A stretch of DNA of 64,000 bases, from contig NZ_JNNU01000011.1 in assembly GCF_000732195.1 (NCBI RefSeq), positions 181,930-245,929 of the forward strand, in the 5' to 3' direction. The stretch comes from Neorhizobium vignae. GTDB lineage: Bacteria > Pseudomonadota > Alphaproteobacteria > Rhizobiales > Rhizobiaceae. Positions 8,292 to 18,898 of the stretch are shown here, piece by piece. Position numbers and translations under genes: made by a program. The notes below the pieces were generated by a model. The model had not been told where the DNA came from and made no database searches. It saw nothing but the letters and a program-made list of their open reading frames with translations. Numbering within the stretch: the stretch's first letter is position 1; every line of letters begins with the position of its first letter.

Positions 8292-8588
8292 AGGCTCCCC
8301 GCACGGCTGCCACTGCCTTCTGAATGGCAAGCTGCCCTCTGTTTTTCGAGTAGCGGAATGGGTGCTTCCGGCCTGCAAATCGCTCATAAATCAGGCATCG
8401 AAACGCCGCGGCATAAGCGCGGCCATCGAGGCCATTAGATTTGAGCCGTACGCCGGCGAGGCATTTGACGACCCCCAAATTGTATGGCTACCTTATATTT
8501 TAGCGTGAATGGGAGGAGACTGTTCGCGTCACATCACACTCCGGCCTCGCCCGCGAGGTGCCGGACTGAACTCTAGGAGGAGAGTGCA
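8292..8588 (+). other. Intergenic leader before the TctC-type gene; no gene seen
   Basis: This gap of nearly 300 bp holds no convincing gene: open stretches on either strand lack family motifs and good start signals. An AT-rich segment near 8479-8508 probably carries the promoter of the downstream binding protein, and a clear ribosome binding site (TAGGAGGAG) lies at its end. No riboswitch or repeat was recognised. Confidence 0.4.
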
Positions 8589-9566
8589 GTGAAGCGATTT
8601 CTAGCAGGCGCCCTGGCGCTGGTGTTTTCCGCATACATTCCGGGCGGCGCCGCGACTGCCGCCGACGAATACCCGACCCGGCAGATCACGCTGATCGCCG
8701 GTTTCCCCGCCGGCAGCGGTGCGGACGTCTATGCCCGCTTCTTCGCCAAGAAGCTCGAAGAACAGCTCAAACAGACCGTCATCGTCGACAACAAGCCGGG
8801 CGGTCTCGGAAGCCTTTCGGTCGTCGCGCTCAAGAACGCCAAGCCGGACGGCTATACGATGCTGATCGGCTCGGCCGACCAGTTCACGGCGGCGCCCTAC
8901 GTCTTCAACGCCCCGCCCTATGATCCGCTGAAGGACTTCGACTATGTCGCGCCGGTGTTCAGCCAGGCATTCATGATGCTGGTCAACGCCAAGTCGCCCT
9001 ACCAGAAGATTTCCGACCTGACCAAGGCGATGAAGGAAAAGGGCGCCAAGGGCTCCTACGCCACGTCGAACTTCCCGTCCGTCATCCTCGCCGAAATGTA
9101 CAAGGCCAATACCGGCGTGCCGGACACGCTTCAGGTGCGCTACAAGACGAGCGCGGACTCGCTCAACGACTTTGCAAGCGGCGCGATCGACTACATGGTC
9201 GGCGATCCGGTCTTCGGCCTTGCCCGCACGCGGGACGGAACGCTGCGCATTCTCGCGGTCAGCACGGCGAAACGCATTTCCTCGGTCCCGGACATCCCGA
9301 CTTTCGCGGAAGAAGGTGTGCCGAATGTCGACGTGCGCATCTGGTGGGTTCTCGCCGCGCCCAAAGGCACGCCGAAGGACATCGTCGACAAGATGCACAA
9401 GGTGATGACCCAGGTCACCACCAGCGACGAAGCCCGCAAGTTCGTCGGCACCAATGGCGGCGAGCCTATGACGCTCGACAGCCCGAAGGCAACCCTCGAC
9501 TATGCGACGATGGACACCAAACGCTGGGAAGAGTGGGCCAAGATCGGCAAGATCGAAAAGCAGTAG
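8589..9566 (+). CDS. Bug/TctC-family tricarboxylate-type solute-binding protein
   Basis: Periplasmic binding protein of 325 residues, Bug (TctC) family of the tripartite tricarboxylate transporters. A signal peptide (MKRFLAGALALVFSAYIPGG ... AATAADE) precedes the mature start YPTRQITLIAGFPAGSGADV, the hallmark first strand and carboxylate-binding loop. Other family motifs are VDNKPGG, KPDGYTMLIG and VPDIPTFAEEGVP. A strong ribosome binding site precedes the ATG. No TctA or TctB membrane genes lie nearby and a terminator follows, so this is an orphan receptor that either serves a transporter encoded elsewhere or acts as a sensor. The ligand is probably a carboxylated compound but cannot be named. 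Confidence 0.88.
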   Translation: MKRFLAGALALVFSAYIPGGAATAADEYPTRQITLIAGFPAGSGADVYARFFAKKLEEQLKQTVIVDNKPGGLGSLSVVALKNAKPDGYTMLIGSADQFTAAPYVFNAPPYDPLKDFDYVAPVFSQAFMMLVNAKSPYQKISDLTKAMKEKGAKGSYATSNFPSVILAEMYKANTGVPDTLQVRYKTSADSLNDFASGAIDYMVGDPVFGLARTRDGTLRILAVSTAKRISSVPDIPTFAEEGVPNVDVRIWWVLAAPKGTPKDIVDKMHKVMTQVTTSDEARKFVGTNGGEPMTLDSPKATLDYATMDTKRWEEWAKIGKIEKQ

Positions 9567-9592
9567 GCGTCCAGACACATGACCGTATCAGG

Positions 9593-9614
9593 AAGGCCGG
9601 ATCTCCGGCCTTTT
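9593..9614 (+). terminator. Rho-independent terminator after the TctC-type gene
   Basis: AAGGCCGG and CCGGCCTT form an 8-bp stem with loop ATCT and end in TTTT, 26 bp after the stop codon. It separates the receptor gene from the glg operon. Confidence 0.8.
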
Positions 9615-9817
9615 CCGTTTCAGCTTGTCGGAAAAGAGAGCGAAGGCGCCTCTCAGGAACAACTGCGGATTGATCATCTGCATCAACAGCTTCGCCGAAG
9701 ATGCAGGCCCGAAGCGTGAGAAACCGCGTGAGTCAGGCAATTTTATCGGAACCAGCACCGCCGCTCGACAGTTAGACCGCCAATTCGACGGCTCTAATCG
9801 ACGGCGAGGCAAATCCC

Positions 9818-12800
9818 ATGAACACGCGTCCCCAATTCATCGCCGGGACATCCCTCGCGCAACTCCCACCACAGATTTACTACGTTCATCCCCTGATGCT
9901 GAGGGGGCTCGACGCGTGGCGAGAGGTTTTTGCGCATGCGAGGGATCTCGGCTTCGACACGGTGCTGACGGCGCCGCTTTTTGAGCGGGGCCTCCATGCG
10001 AGCGTCTTCGTGACGAAAGACTTCGACCGGCTCGACCCCGAACTTCAGCTCGGCTCCTCCGTCCAGGACGGGATCAAGGCCCTGATCCAGGCGGCGCGCG
10101 AAAGCAAGGTCAAGCTGATGCTCGACCTCGTGGTCGATCGGGTCGCCCTGGATGCCGAACATGCCGGGCGGATCCTTGCCGATCCGCGTATCACGCCGAG
10201 GAACAGCGGCAGCCGCGGCATCGACTTCATGAGCGAAGCCCGCCATATCGAGGATTGGCGCAAGCGGATGGCCCAGCTGACCGACCTCGGGATTGCCGGT
10301 TTCCGGTGCCTCGGCATCGGCCGTCTGGCGCCGGAAGCGTGGTACGACCTGATCGTATCGACCCGCAAGACCGCGCCGGAGACCACCTTTCTGGCATGGA
10401 CGCCTGGCACCTCCTTCGAGGATCGCCGGGCGCTCGAGGGTGCCGGTTTCGACGGCAGCTTCTCATCGCTTGCCTGGTGGAACCTGGAGGAGCGCTGGAT
10501 CCTCGACGAATACCAGATCCAGCGGCAGCTCGGGTACCAGGTCACGTTTCCGGAAGCGCCCTTCGGCAAACGCATCGCCCATGGCACGGACAGTTGCGAA
10601 GTGCTGCAGAGGAAGGCGATCCGCTCGCTGAAGCTCGCTGCAACCTTCGCCAGCGGGCTGATGATCCCGATGGGCTTCGAATTCGGTGCTTCCACGCCGC
10701 TCGACCCGCTGTTTGGCGACGGGATGGGCCTGCGAGGCCTGCGCGAGCAGGGTTCGTTCGATCTGTCGGCCGATATCCGGAGCGTAAATGCCGGCACCAA
10801 CAAGACCGCGGCCGGCTTTGCCCGCCAGCCGCTCCGTCTCATTTCCACCAGCCAGACGCCGGCCGTGGCGCTGATGCAGACCGACCGAGAGGACCTGCGT
10901 TCGGCGCAGAAGGTGCGCGTCGTGGTTCTCAACCGGGATCTGCGTCGCTCCGTGGCCGCTCCCTTCAATGTGCTGCGCGAGGCGGCGGCGCCCTTCCTGC
11001 CGCTCGAAGCGCCGGAGGCGGATGGCGAAGCCTTTGCCGCACAGCTCAAGCTGAAACCTGGCGAGATCAGGATTTTCGAAGGCCGGTCATCGGTCCCGAT
11101 CGTCGATGCCGTCCCGGTGCCCTCGGTGGACAAGGCGACCGCTTCGCCCCGGCTGGCGATCGAGAAGATCACGCCGTCCGTCGACGACGGCCGTTTCGTG
11201 GTCAAGCGGGTGGTCGGCGAGACGGTGAAGGTCGAGGCGGATATCTTTGGCGACGGCCACGATCCGTTGGCGGCGGCGCTGCTCTGGCGCGCGGCCGACG
11301 AGACGGAATGGACCGAAGAGCGCATGCAGCTCGTCCTGAACGATCGCTGGAATGCGGAATTCACGCTGAAACGCATGGGGCGCCACGAATTCATGATCGA
11401 GGCCTGGCGCAATCCCTTCGCGATCTTCCGCTATGAATTCGTCAAAAAGCATGAAGCGCGGCTCGATCTGAGGCTGGAAATCCAGGAAGGCATCAACCTC
11501 GTTCTCGATGCGCTGGACAATTCGTCCGGCAGGATCAAGACACGGCTGAAAACCCTGTTCGACAAGCTGACCGAAGTGCAGGACCCGCAGCGCACGGAAA
11601 TCCTGCTGGCGCCGGAGACCGCCGATCTGATGGCGGAGGCCGACCGTCGGCCCTTCAAGGTCCGCTCACAGGCGATCCAGGTCGATGCGGAGCGTATCGC
11701 TGCCGGTTTCGCCAACTGGTACCAGATCTTTCCCCGCTCGCAGAGTGGCGATCCGAACCGTCACGGCACGTTCGACGACGTCATCAAGCGGCTTCCCGCC
11801 ATCCGCGACATGGGTTTCGACGTTCTCTATTTCCCGCCCGTCCATCCGATCGGCAAGACCAACCGCAAGGGCAAGAACAACTCGCTGAGCCCCGCGCCGG
11901 GCGATCCGGGCAGCCCCTATGCGATCGGCTCGGAGGACGGCGGTCATGACGCGATCCATCCGGAGCTCGGCACGTTCGAGGACTTCCGCCGCCTGGTGGA
12001 CGCCGCCCAGGACGAGGGCCTTGAAATCGCGCTCGACCTGGCGATCCAGGCCTCGCCCGATCATCCCTGGCTGAAATCACATCCCGGCTGGTTCGACTGG
12101 CGGCCGGACGGGACGATCCGGTATGCGGAAAATCCGCCGAAGAAATACGAGGACATCGTCAATGTCGATTTCTACGCCCATGACGCGATCCCCTCGCTCT
12201 GGGTGGAACTCCGCAACATCGTGCAAAAATGGGTCGACAACGGCGTAAAACTGTTCCGCGTCGACAATCCGCACACGAAACCCTTCCCGTTCTGGGAGTG
12301 GCTGATCGCCGACATCCGCGCGCGGCATCCGGACGTCGTCTTCCTGTCGGAGGCCTTCACCAAGCCGAAAGTGATGTACCGGCTCGCCAAGGTCGGCTTC
12401 TCGCAGTCCTATACCTATTTCACCTGGCGCAATGCCAAGTGGGAACTCGAGCAGTATATGCGCGAGATCACCACCGAGGAGCCGAAGGAGTTCTTCCGCC
12501 CGCATTTCTTCGTCAACACCCACGACATCAATCCGGACTTTCTGCAAAACGCGCCGCGGCCGGCCTATCTGATCCGCGCCGCCCTTGCCGCGACGCTGTC
12601 CGGTCTCTGGGGTGTCTATAACGGTTTCGAGCTTTGCGAGGGCCGGCCGGATGCCAAGCGCAAGGAATATGCGGATTCGGAGAAATACGAGATCCGCGCC
12701 TGGGACTACGACCGTCCCGGCAACATCAAGGGCGAGATCACCCTGCTCAACCGGATCCGCCGCGAGAATCCGGCGCTGCATTCGCATCTCGGCCTGCAGC

Positions 12801-13072
12801 TCCTCACCGCCTGGAACGACAACATCATGTTCTTCGAGAAAGCGAGTGCCGGTCGCGAGAACGTCCTGCTGATCGCGATCAACCTCGATCCGCACAATGC
12901 GCAGGAGGCGGATGTCGAAATACCGCTCTGGTCATGGAACCTCCCGGACCATGGCGCACTTGACGTCGACGACCTGATCACCGGCCAAAAGTTCACCTGG
13001 ACCGGCAAGATGCAAAGGCTGCGGCTCGATCCCCATTGGGGCCTGCCCTTTGCGATCTGGCGCGTGAGATAG
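9818..13072 (+). CDS. glgE: Alpha-1,4-glucan:maltose-1-phosphate maltosyltransferase with extra N-terminal domain
   Basis: GH13_3 enzyme that extends alpha-1,4-glucan using maltose-1-phosphate. The GlgE proper occupies about residues 430-1084: an N-terminal beta domain (PRLAIEKITPSVDDGRFVVK), a helical bundle, then the catalytic barrel. The nucleophile is D816 (FRVDNPHTKP) and the acid/base E845 (FLSEAFTKP), 29 residues apart as in characterised GlgE. Usual family length is 650-700, so about 400 residues are extra. That extension looks like a degenerate copy of the same barrel: GFDTVLTAP mirrors GFDVLYFPP, FRCLGIG stands where FRVDNPH should be, and FLAWTP where FLSEAF should be (L165 and W194, again 29 apart). 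It is first in a three-gene operon, 16 bp before treS-mak, which supplies its substrate. Confidence 0.92.
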   Translation: MNTRPQFIAGTSLAQLPPQIYYVHPLMLRGLDAWREVFAHARDLGFDTVLTAPLFERGLHASVFVTKDFDRLDPELQLGSSVQDGIKALIQAARESKVKLMLDLVVDRVALDAEHAGRILADPRITPRNSGSRGIDFMSEARHIEDWRKRMAQLTDLGIAGFRCLGIGRLAPEAWYDLIVSTRKTAPETTFLAWTPGTSFEDRRALEGAGFDGSFSSLAWWNLEERWILDEYQIQRQLGYQVTFPEAPFGKRIAHGTDSCEVLQRKAIRSLKLAATFASGLMIPMGFEFGASTPLDPLFGDGMGLRGLREQGSFDLSADIRSVNAGTNKTAAGFARQPLRLISTSQTPAVALMQTDREDLRSAQKVRVVVLNRDLRRSVAAPFNVLREAAAPFLPLEAPEADGEAFAAQLKLKPGEIRIFEGRSSVPIVDAVPVPSVDKATASPRLAIEKITPSVDDGRFVVKRVVGETVKVEADIFGDGHDPLAAALLWRAADETEWTEERMQLVLNDRWNAEFTLKRMGRHEFMIEAWRNPFAIFRYEFVKKHEARLDLRLEIQEGINLVLDALDNSSGRIKTRLKTLFDKLTEVQDPQRTEILLAPETADLMAEADRRPFKVRSQAIQVDAERIAAGFANWYQIFPRSQSGDPNRHGTFDDVIKRLPAIRDMGFDVLYFPPVHPIGKTNRKGKNNSLSPAPGDPGSPYAIGSEDGGHDAIHPELGTFEDFRRLVDAAQDEGLEIALDLAIQASPDHPWLKSHPGWFDWRPDGTIRYAENPPKKYEDIVNVDFYAHDAIPSLWVELRNIVQKWVDNGVKLFRVDNPHTKPFPFWEWLIADIRARHPDVVFLSEAFTKPKVMYRLAKVGFSQSYTYFTWRNAKWELEQYMREITTEEPKEFFRPHFFVNTHDINPDFLQNAPRPAYLIRAALAATLSGLWGVYNGFELCEGRPDAKRKEYADSEKYEIRAWDYDRPGNIKGEITLLNRIRRENPALHSHLGLQLLTAWNDNIMFFEKASAGRENVLLIAINLDPHNAQEADVEIPLWSWNLPDHGALDVDDLITGQKFTWTGKMQRLRLDPHWGLPFAIWRVR

Positions 13073-13088
13073 GGGAGAAAGCAAAAAA

Positions 13089-16000
13089 ATGGATATGACG
13101 AGTGCAAACCGGGGCCAGGGGCAAAACCCGGCACAGATGAATGAGGGCGATCCGCTATGGTACAAGGACGCCGTCATCTACCAGCTCCACATCAAATCGT
13201 TCTTCGATGCGAATGGTGACGGGATCGGCGACTTTCAGGGCCTGCATGAGAAACTAGACCATATTGCCTCGCTCGGGGCGAACGCGATCTGGCTGCTGCC
13301 CTTCTTTCCCTCGCCGCGCCGCGACGATGGTTACGACATCGCCGACTACGGCAATGTCAGCTCCGACTGCGGCACGATCGAGGAGTTCCAGGCCTTCGTC
13401 GAGGCGGCGCACCAGCGCGGCATCCGGGTCATCATCGAGCTCGTCATCAACCACACGTCCGACCAGCATCCGTGGTTCCAGCGGGCGCGGCATGCGCCGC
13501 CCGGCTCTCCGGAGCGCGACTTCTACGTCTGGTCGGATACAGACCAGAAATTCCCCGAAACCCGGATCATTTTCCTCGACACGGAAAAATCGAACTGGAC
13601 CTGGGACCCGGTCGCCGGCGCCTATTACTGGCACCGCTTCTACTCCCACCAGCCGGACCTCAACTTCGACAATCCGCAGGTGCTGGAGGAATTGCTCGGC
13701 GTCATGCGCTTCTGGGCGGATACCGGCATCGACGGCTTCCGGCTGGACGCGATCCCCTATCTCGTCGAGCGCGAGGGGACGAACAACGAGAACCTGCCCG
13801 AGACCCACGAGATCCTGAAGAAGATCCGCGCCTCCCTCGATTCCACCCATCCCGGCAAGATGCTGCTCGCCGAGGCCAATCAATGGCCGGAGGACACGAA
13901 CGAGTATTTCGGCAATGGCGACGAATGCAACATGGCGTTCCACTTCCCGCTGATGCCGCGCATGTACATGGCGATCGCCAAGGAAGACCGTTTCCCGATC
14001 ACCGACATCATGCGCCAGACGCCGGAAATCCCGGAAAACTGCCAGTGGGCGATCTTCCTGCGAAACCATGACGAGCTGACGCTCGAAATGGTGACCGACG
14101 AGGAACGCGACTACCTCTGGAACATCTATGCCGCCGATCGCCGCGCCCGCATCAATCTGGGCATTCGCCGCCGGTTGGCACCGCTGATGGAGCGCGACCG
14201 CCGTCGCATCGAGCTGATGAACGCACTGCTGCTTTCGATGCCCGGAACGCCGGTTCTCTATTACGGCGACGAGATCGGCATGGGCGACAACATCTATCTC
14301 GGCGACCGCGACGGGGTGCGCACCCCGATGCAATGGTCGCCGGACCGCAATGGCGGCTTCTCCAAGGCCGATCCGGCCCGGCTCGTCCTGCCGCCGGTGA
14401 TGGACCCGCTCTACGGCTACGAGGCGGTGAATGTCGAGGCGCAAGGTTCCGATGCCCATTCGCTGCTGAACTGGACCCGGCGCATGCTGGCATTGCGCAA
14501 CAAGCACTCTGCCTTCGGCCGCGGCTCGCTGAAATTCCTGACGCCGGGCAACCGCAAGATCCTCGCCTATCTGCGCGAATACAATGGCGAGACGATCCTA
14601 TGCGTCGCCAATCTCTCGCGCCTGCCGCAGGCGGTGGAACTCGACCTGGCGCATTTCGCCGGCCGCGTGCCGATCGAGCTTTCGGGCATGTCGCCCTTCC
14701 CGCCGATCGGCCAGCTCACCTATCTGCTCACCCTACAGCCGTTCGGCTTCTTCTGGTTCCAGCTCGTGGCCGAAGCCGACGGCCCCGTCTGGCGCAAGGA
14801 GCCCCCGGAGCAGATGCAGGACATGGTGACCATGGTCACCCGCCGCGACCTGCAGGAACTGGTCGACGAGCCCCGGCTTGCCGCAACGCTGTCCAACGAG
14901 GTTCTTCCAGCCTATCTCGGCAAGCGGCGCTGGTTCGGCTCCAAGGGGCAGGTCCTAAATGGTGCCACGCTGGTCGCGGCAACGCCGATCGCCTTTGCCA
15001 ACAACATCCTGCTCGGTGAGCTCGAGGCGGAGGTGGATGGCCGCAAGGACACCTATCTGTTGCCGCTTGCCGTGTCCTGGGACGATGCGCAGCCCACCGC
15101 GCTCGCCCAGCAGCTGGCGCTCGCCCGTATCCGCCAGGGTCGCCGAGTCGGCTTCCTGACCGACGGGTTCGCCATGGAGGGCCTGGCGCGCGGCGTGATG
15201 CGTGGCCTTCGCGAGCGTTCGGTGATTTCCGGTCGCGCCGGCACATTGGAATTCATCGGTACGGAAAGTCTCGACAGCCTGACGGTTACCGACGACATGG
15301 CCATCCGTTGGCTCTCGGCGGAGCAATCCAACAGTTCGCTTATTTTGGGCGACCTGGCCATGGTGAAGCTCATCCGGCATGTCTTCCCCGGCGTACATCC
15401 GGAAGTCGAAATGACCCGATATCTGACCAATGTCGGTTATCAGAACACCGCGCAACTGCTCGGCGAGGTCGCCCGCACGGCCCCGGAGGGCGATCGCTAC
15501 ACCCTGATCATCGTTCAGAGTGCGATCCGCAATCAGGGCGACGCCTGGAACTGGATGCTCAGCAATCTGCGCCGCGCCATCGACGAGATCGTGGTGACCG
15601 GCCTTGAGGGCGAGGTGGTGGACGAGCATTTCAAGCCGCTCGTAAACTTGGTCGCGACCATCGGCAAACGGCTCGGCGAGTTGCATGCGGCGCTCGCCCA
15701 GCCAACCGACGACCCGGACTTTCAGCCGGTCCGGGCAACGGCGGCCGATGCCGAAAAATGGCGCGAGGCCGTCACGGGCCAGATTTCCCACAGCCTGGCG
15801 ATCCTCGAAAAAACGGTCGAAGGTCTGGATTCGGATATCGCCCTCGAGGCAAAAGCGATCCTCGACCGCCGCGACCAGCTTCTCGGCCTCGCCACGCATC
15901 TTGCCAGCGCCGTCGAAGGCACGCTGATGACCCGCAACCATGGCGATTTCCATCTCGGCCAGATCCTGGTTGCGGAAGGCGACGCCTATATCATCGACTT

Positions 16001-16400
16001 CGAAGGCGAACCGACCCGCGACCTCGCCGAGCGCCGCGCCAAGACCAATCCGCTGCGTGACGTCGCGGGACTTTTGCGGTCGCTGAGCTACCTTGCCGCC
16101 TCCGCCGATCTCGACCGGGAAATCGTCAGCGAAGTGGACGACGCCCGCCACAAGGAGCTCGTCGCCCGTTTCATCGAGATGGCGGAACCGGCCTTCCTCG
16201 ACGCCTATTTCGAGGCGATCGAGAATTCCGAGGCGCTGCGCATTCCGCAGGAGGTCCGCGCGCGGATCCTCGATCTCTTCCTGCTTGAAAAGGCTGCCTA
16301 CGAGATCGCCTACGAAGTGCGCAGCCGTCCGCACTGGCTTCCCCTTCCGCTTGCCGGCTTCTCGGCGATCGCATCCCGACTTCTGGAGAACGTCTCATGA
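13089..16400 (+). CDS. treS: Trehalose synthase-maltokinase fusion (TreS-Mak/Pep2)
   Basis: Bifunctional protein of 1103 residues. The first ~560 residues are a GH13 trehalose synthase that interconverts trehalose and maltose: opening [20 protein letters not shown], nucleophile D220 ([10 protein letters not shown]), acid/base E262 (LLAEANQWP) and D328 (RNHDEL). The remainder is a maltokinase making maltose-1-phosphate from maltose and [15 protein letters not shown] near residue 620, the catalytic loop NHGDFHLGQ (D953) and metal-binding IIDFEGEP (D970). Fusing the two steps feeds maltose-1-phosphate directly to GlgE. It lies between glgE (16 bp upstream) and glgB (ATGA overlap), so the three are co-transcribed. 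TreS-Mak fusions are known in other bacteria. Confidence 0.95.
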   Translation: MDMTSANRGQGQNPAQMNEGDPLWYKDAVIYQLHIKSFFDANGDGIGDFQGLHEKLDHIASLGANAIWLLPFFPSPRRDDGYDIADYGNVSSDCGTIEEFQAFVEAAHQRGIRVIIELVINHTSDQHPWFQRARHAPPGSPERDFYVWSDTDQKFPETRIIFLDTEKSNWTWDPVAGAYYWHRFYSHQPDLNFDNPQVLEELLGVMRFWADTGIDGFRLDAIPYLVEREGTNNENLPETHEILKKIRASLDSTHPGKMLLAEANQWPEDTNEYFGNGDECNMAFHFPLMPRMYMAIAKEDRFPITDIMRQTPEIPENCQWAIFLRNHDELTLEMVTDEERDYLWNIYAADRRARINLGIRRRLAPLMERDRRRIELMNALLLSMPGTPVLYYGDEIGMGDNIYLGDRDGVRTPMQWSPDRNGGFSKADPARLVLPPVMDPLYGYEAVNVEAQGSDAHSLLNWTRRMLALRNKHSAFGRGSLKFLTPGNRKILAYLREYNGETILCVANLSRLPQAVELDLAHFAGRVPIELSGMSPFPPIGQLTYLLTLQPFGFFWFQLVAEADGPVWRKEPPEQMQDMVTMVTRRDLQELVDEPRLAATLSNEVLPAYLGKRRWFGSKGQVLNGATLVAATPIAFANNILLGELEAEVDGRKDTYLLPLAVSWDDAQPTALAQQLALARIRQGRRVGFLTDGFAMEGLARGVMRGLRERSVISGRAGTLEFIGTESLDSLTVTDDMAIRWLSAEQSNSSLILGDLAMVKLIRHVFPGVHPEVEMTRYLTNVGYQNTAQLLGEVARTAPEGDRYTLIIVQSAIRNQGDAWNWMLSNLRRAIDEIVVTGLEGEVVDEHFKPLVNLVATIGKRLGELHAALAQPTDDPDFQPVRATAADAEKWREAVTGQISHSLAILEKTVEGLDSDIALEAKAILDRRDQLLGLATHLASAVEGTLMTRNHGDFHLGQILVAEGDAYIIDFEGEPTRDLAERRAKTNPLRDVAGLLRSLSYLAASADLDREIVSEVDDARHKELVARFIEMAEPAFLDAYFEAIENSEALRIPQEVRARILDLFLLEKAAYEIAYEVRSRPHWLPLPLAGFSAIASRLLENVS

Positions 16401-18604
16401 GATACGAGCGCACAGACCTGATGATCGGCACCGTCCGCGAGGGCTTGGCAGCCTTGGTCGAAGGACATCACGGAGACCCATTCTCGATCCTCGGACGCCA
16501 TCAATACGGCAGCCTGACCGTGGTTCGGGCGCTGATGCCCGGAGCACTGTCGGTCGACGTGGTGGAGACCGAGACCGGCAAGGTGCTGGCCGAGCTGGAA
16601 ACCATCCATGAAGGCGGGCTGTTTGCCGGCGTGACCGGCAGCACGACGCCCTATTTCTTCCGGATCCACTGGCCGGACGCCATCCAGGAGATGGAAGATC
16701 CCTACTCCTTCCCGCTGCTGCTCGGCGATCTCGACCTGCACCTGATCGGCCAGGGCACCCATTACGATCTCGGCCGTACGCTCGGCGCCATACCGATGGA
16801 GGTCGAGGGCATAGAGGGCGTGCGCTTCGCGGTCTGGGCGCCGAACGCGCGGCGTGTCTCGGTGGTCGGCGATTTCAACGCCTGGGACGGACGGCGCTAC
16901 CCGATGCGGCTTCGCACACAGGCCGGCATATGGGAACTCTTCCTTCCGCGCCTCACCCACGGCGAGCGCTACAAGTTCGAAATCCTCGACGGCAACGGCA
17001 ATCTGCTGGCGCAAAAGGCCGATCCGGTCGCCCGCTCCAGCGAGGCAGCGCCGTCGACGGCGTCGATCGTCGCCTCCTCGAAACCGTTCCGCTGGACCGA
17101 CGAGGACTGGATGCGCAGGCAACGCGCGGACCGCGCCCGCGAAGGGGCGATGTCGATCTACGAGGTGCATCTCGGCTCGTGGCTGCGGATCGCCGAAGAA
17201 GGAAACCGCCATCTCGACTGGGTGGAACTCAGCCAGCGACTGATCCCCTACGTTCAGAACCTCGGTTTCACCCATATCGAAATGCTGCCGATCATGGAGC
17301 ATCCGTTCGGCGGATCCTGGGGTTATCAGCCTCTCGGACTGTTCGCCCCGACCGGACGTCACGGCACGCCGGAGGACTTCGCCTATTTCATAGACCGCTG
17401 CCATGCGGCGGGCATCGGCGTCATCCTCGACTGGGTGCCGGCGCATTTCCCGACCGACGTCTGGGGTCTGGCCAAGTTCGACGGCACGCCGCTCTACGAG
17501 CATGCCGATCCTCGTGAAGGTTTCCACAGGGATTGGAACACGCTGATCTACAATCTCGGCCGCAACGAGGTGAAAGGCTTCCTGATCGCCTCGGCGCTCG
17601 AATGGCTGGAGCATTACCATGTCGATGCGCTGCGGGTCGATGCGGTCGCCTCGATGCTCTACCGCGACTATAGCCGCAACGAGGGCGAATGGATCCCCAA
17701 CCAGTATGGCGGGCGCGAGAACCTCGAAGCGGTTGAATTCTTCAAGCACCTGAACAGCATCATCCATGACCGCTGCCCGCACGCATTCACGGCGGCGGAG
17801 GAATCGACCGCCTGGCCGGGCGTCACCAAGACGACCGAAGAGGGTGGGCTCGGCTTCGACTTCAAATGGAACATGGGCTGGATGCACGACACTCTGCATT
17901 ACATGCAGGAAGACCCAGTCTACCGGAAATACCAGCACGGGGCGATGAGCTTTGGAATGATCTATGCCTATTCCGAACGCTTCATCCTGCCGCTTTCCCA
18001 TGACGAAGTGGTGCACGGCAAAGGTTCGCTGGTGGCCAAGATGCCGGGCGACCGCTGGCAGAAGCTTGCCAACCTTCGCGCCTATTACGGCTTCATGTGG
18101 GGCCATCCCGGCAAAAAGCTGATGTTCATGGGCGGCGAACTGGCGCAGGAGACCGAGTGGAACCATGACGGCTCGGTCGTCTGGGACCTGCTGGACAGTC
18201 CCGACCACGCAGGGGTCCAACGGCTGATCCGCGACCTGAACATGCTCTATGCCCAGGAACCCGCATTGCAATTCGGCGACCTACATCATGAAGGCTTCGA
18301 ATGGGCGGTGGCCGACGACGCCGAGAATTCCGTCTATGGCATGTTGAGGAGCAGCGAAGACCGATCCTCGCATGTGCTGGTCGCCTCGAACCTTACGCCC
18401 ATGCCGCGGCACGGCTACCGCATCGGCGTGCCGGCGGAGGGACGCTGGGAGGTGGTGCTGAACACCGATGCGGCGCTCTATGGCGGGTCCAATCTGGGGC
18501 AGGCGGAAGCCTGGACCGAGCGTGCGCCGGCGCATGGCAGGGAGTTTTCCATATCGGTCGTATTGCCGCCGCTGGCGACGGTGTTCCTGCGGTGGAAGGG
18601 GTAG
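16397..18604 (+). CDS. glgB: 1,4-alpha-glucan branching enzyme
   Basis: GH13_9 enzyme of 735 residues, the normal family length, that introduces alpha-1,6 branches into glycogen-like glucan. Domain order: N-terminal extension and CBM48 region ([20 protein letters not shown]), then the barrel with [14 protein letters not shown], nucleophile D415 ([14 protein letters not shown]) and acid/base E468 ([12 protein letters not shown]). The spacing of 53 between these matches E. coli D405/E458. Its ATG overlaps the treS-mak stop. Together the operon builds branched alpha-glucan from trehalose or maltose by the GlgE route; no glgA, glgC, glgX or glgP lies beside it in this window. Confidence 0.96.
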   Translation: MRYERTDLMIGTVREGLAALVEGHHGDPFSILGRHQYGSLTVVRALMPGALSVDVVETETGKVLAELETIHEGGLFAGVTGSTTPYFFRIHWPDAIQEMEDPYSFPLLLGDLDLHLIGQGTHYDLGRTLGAIPMEVEGIEGVRFAVWAPNARRVSVVGDFNAWDGRRYPMRLRTQAGIWELFLPRLTHGERYKFEILDGNGNLLAQKADPVARSSEAAPSTASIVASSKPFRWTDEDWMRRQRADRAREGAMSIYEVHLGSWLRIAEEGNRHLDWVELSQRLIPYVQNLGFTHIEMLPIMEHPFGGSWGYQPLGLFAPTGRHGTPEDFAYFIDRCHAAGIGVILDWVPAHFPTDVWGLAKFDGTPLYEHADPREGFHRDWNTLIYNLGRNEVKGFLIASALEWLEHYHVDALRVDAVASMLYRDYSRNEGEWIPNQYGGRENLEAVEFFKHLNSIIHDRCPHAFTAAEESTAWPGVTKTTEEGGLGFDFKWNMGWMHDTLHYMQEDPVYRKYQHGAMSFGMIYAYSERFILPLSHDEVVHGKGSLVAKMPGDRWQKLANLRAYYGFMWGHPGKKLMFMGGELAQETEWNHDGSVVWDLLDSPDHAGVQRLIRDLNMLYAQEPALQFGDLHHEGFEWAVADDAENSVYGMLRSSEDRSSHVLVASNLTPMPRHGYRIGVPAEGRWEVVLNTDAALYGGSNLGQAEAWTERAPAHGREFSISVVLPPLATVFLRWKG

Positions 18605-18668
18605 GTTTCGGGTCGACTTGGAGCGCGAGTTCCTAAGGACATCTCCAAATTGAGGGAGTTCCGTGAGG

Positions 18669-18714
18669 CCCCCCTCTGACCTGCCGGGCATCTCCCCCTC
18701 AAAGGGGGGAGATC
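18669..18714 (+). repeat. Rhizobial palindromic intergenic repeat, copy 1
   Basis: A GC-rich element made of CCCCCTCTG, CTGCCGGGCATC and a hairpin of C and G runs (TCTCCCCCTCAAAGGGGGGA). It matches copy 2 about 100 bp away in opposite orientation with only a few differences. Elements of this form are widespread between genes in Rhizobiales. Confidence 0.75.
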
Positions 18715-18815
18715 AGCCAGAGGCGAGCTCATCGCCTCTCATTGAAGCGCGAAGTTTCAGCGGCAATGGAAGTGTTTAGTTTCATCCCTACGATCATGAT
18801 GGGGCAACTCCATCC

Positions 18816-18860
18816 GATCTCCCCCCTTGAGGGGGAGATGTCCGGCAGGGCAGAGGGGGT
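18816..18860 (-). repeat. Rhizobial palindromic intergenic repeat, copy 2 (inverted)
   Basis: Reverse-complement copy of the element at 18.67 kb: hairpin GATCTCCCCCCTTGAGGGGG, then GATGTCCGGCAGGGCAGAGG. With copy 1 it forms a large inverted repeat that could fold into one long stem in RNA reading through from glgB or from the opposite gene. The ~100 bp between the copies holds no gene I can support. Confidence 0.75.
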
Positions 18861-18898
18861 GCGACCGCAGAACGGCACGCGGTTTTCGCCGGTTTCGC

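Noticed and set aside
16310..18271. Very long open frame antisense to glgB
   Set aside because: It mirrors the codon structure of a high-GC gene and has no motifs; glgB on the other strand is unmistakable. The same applies to long frames antisense to dxs, the sugar-binding protein gene and tex.
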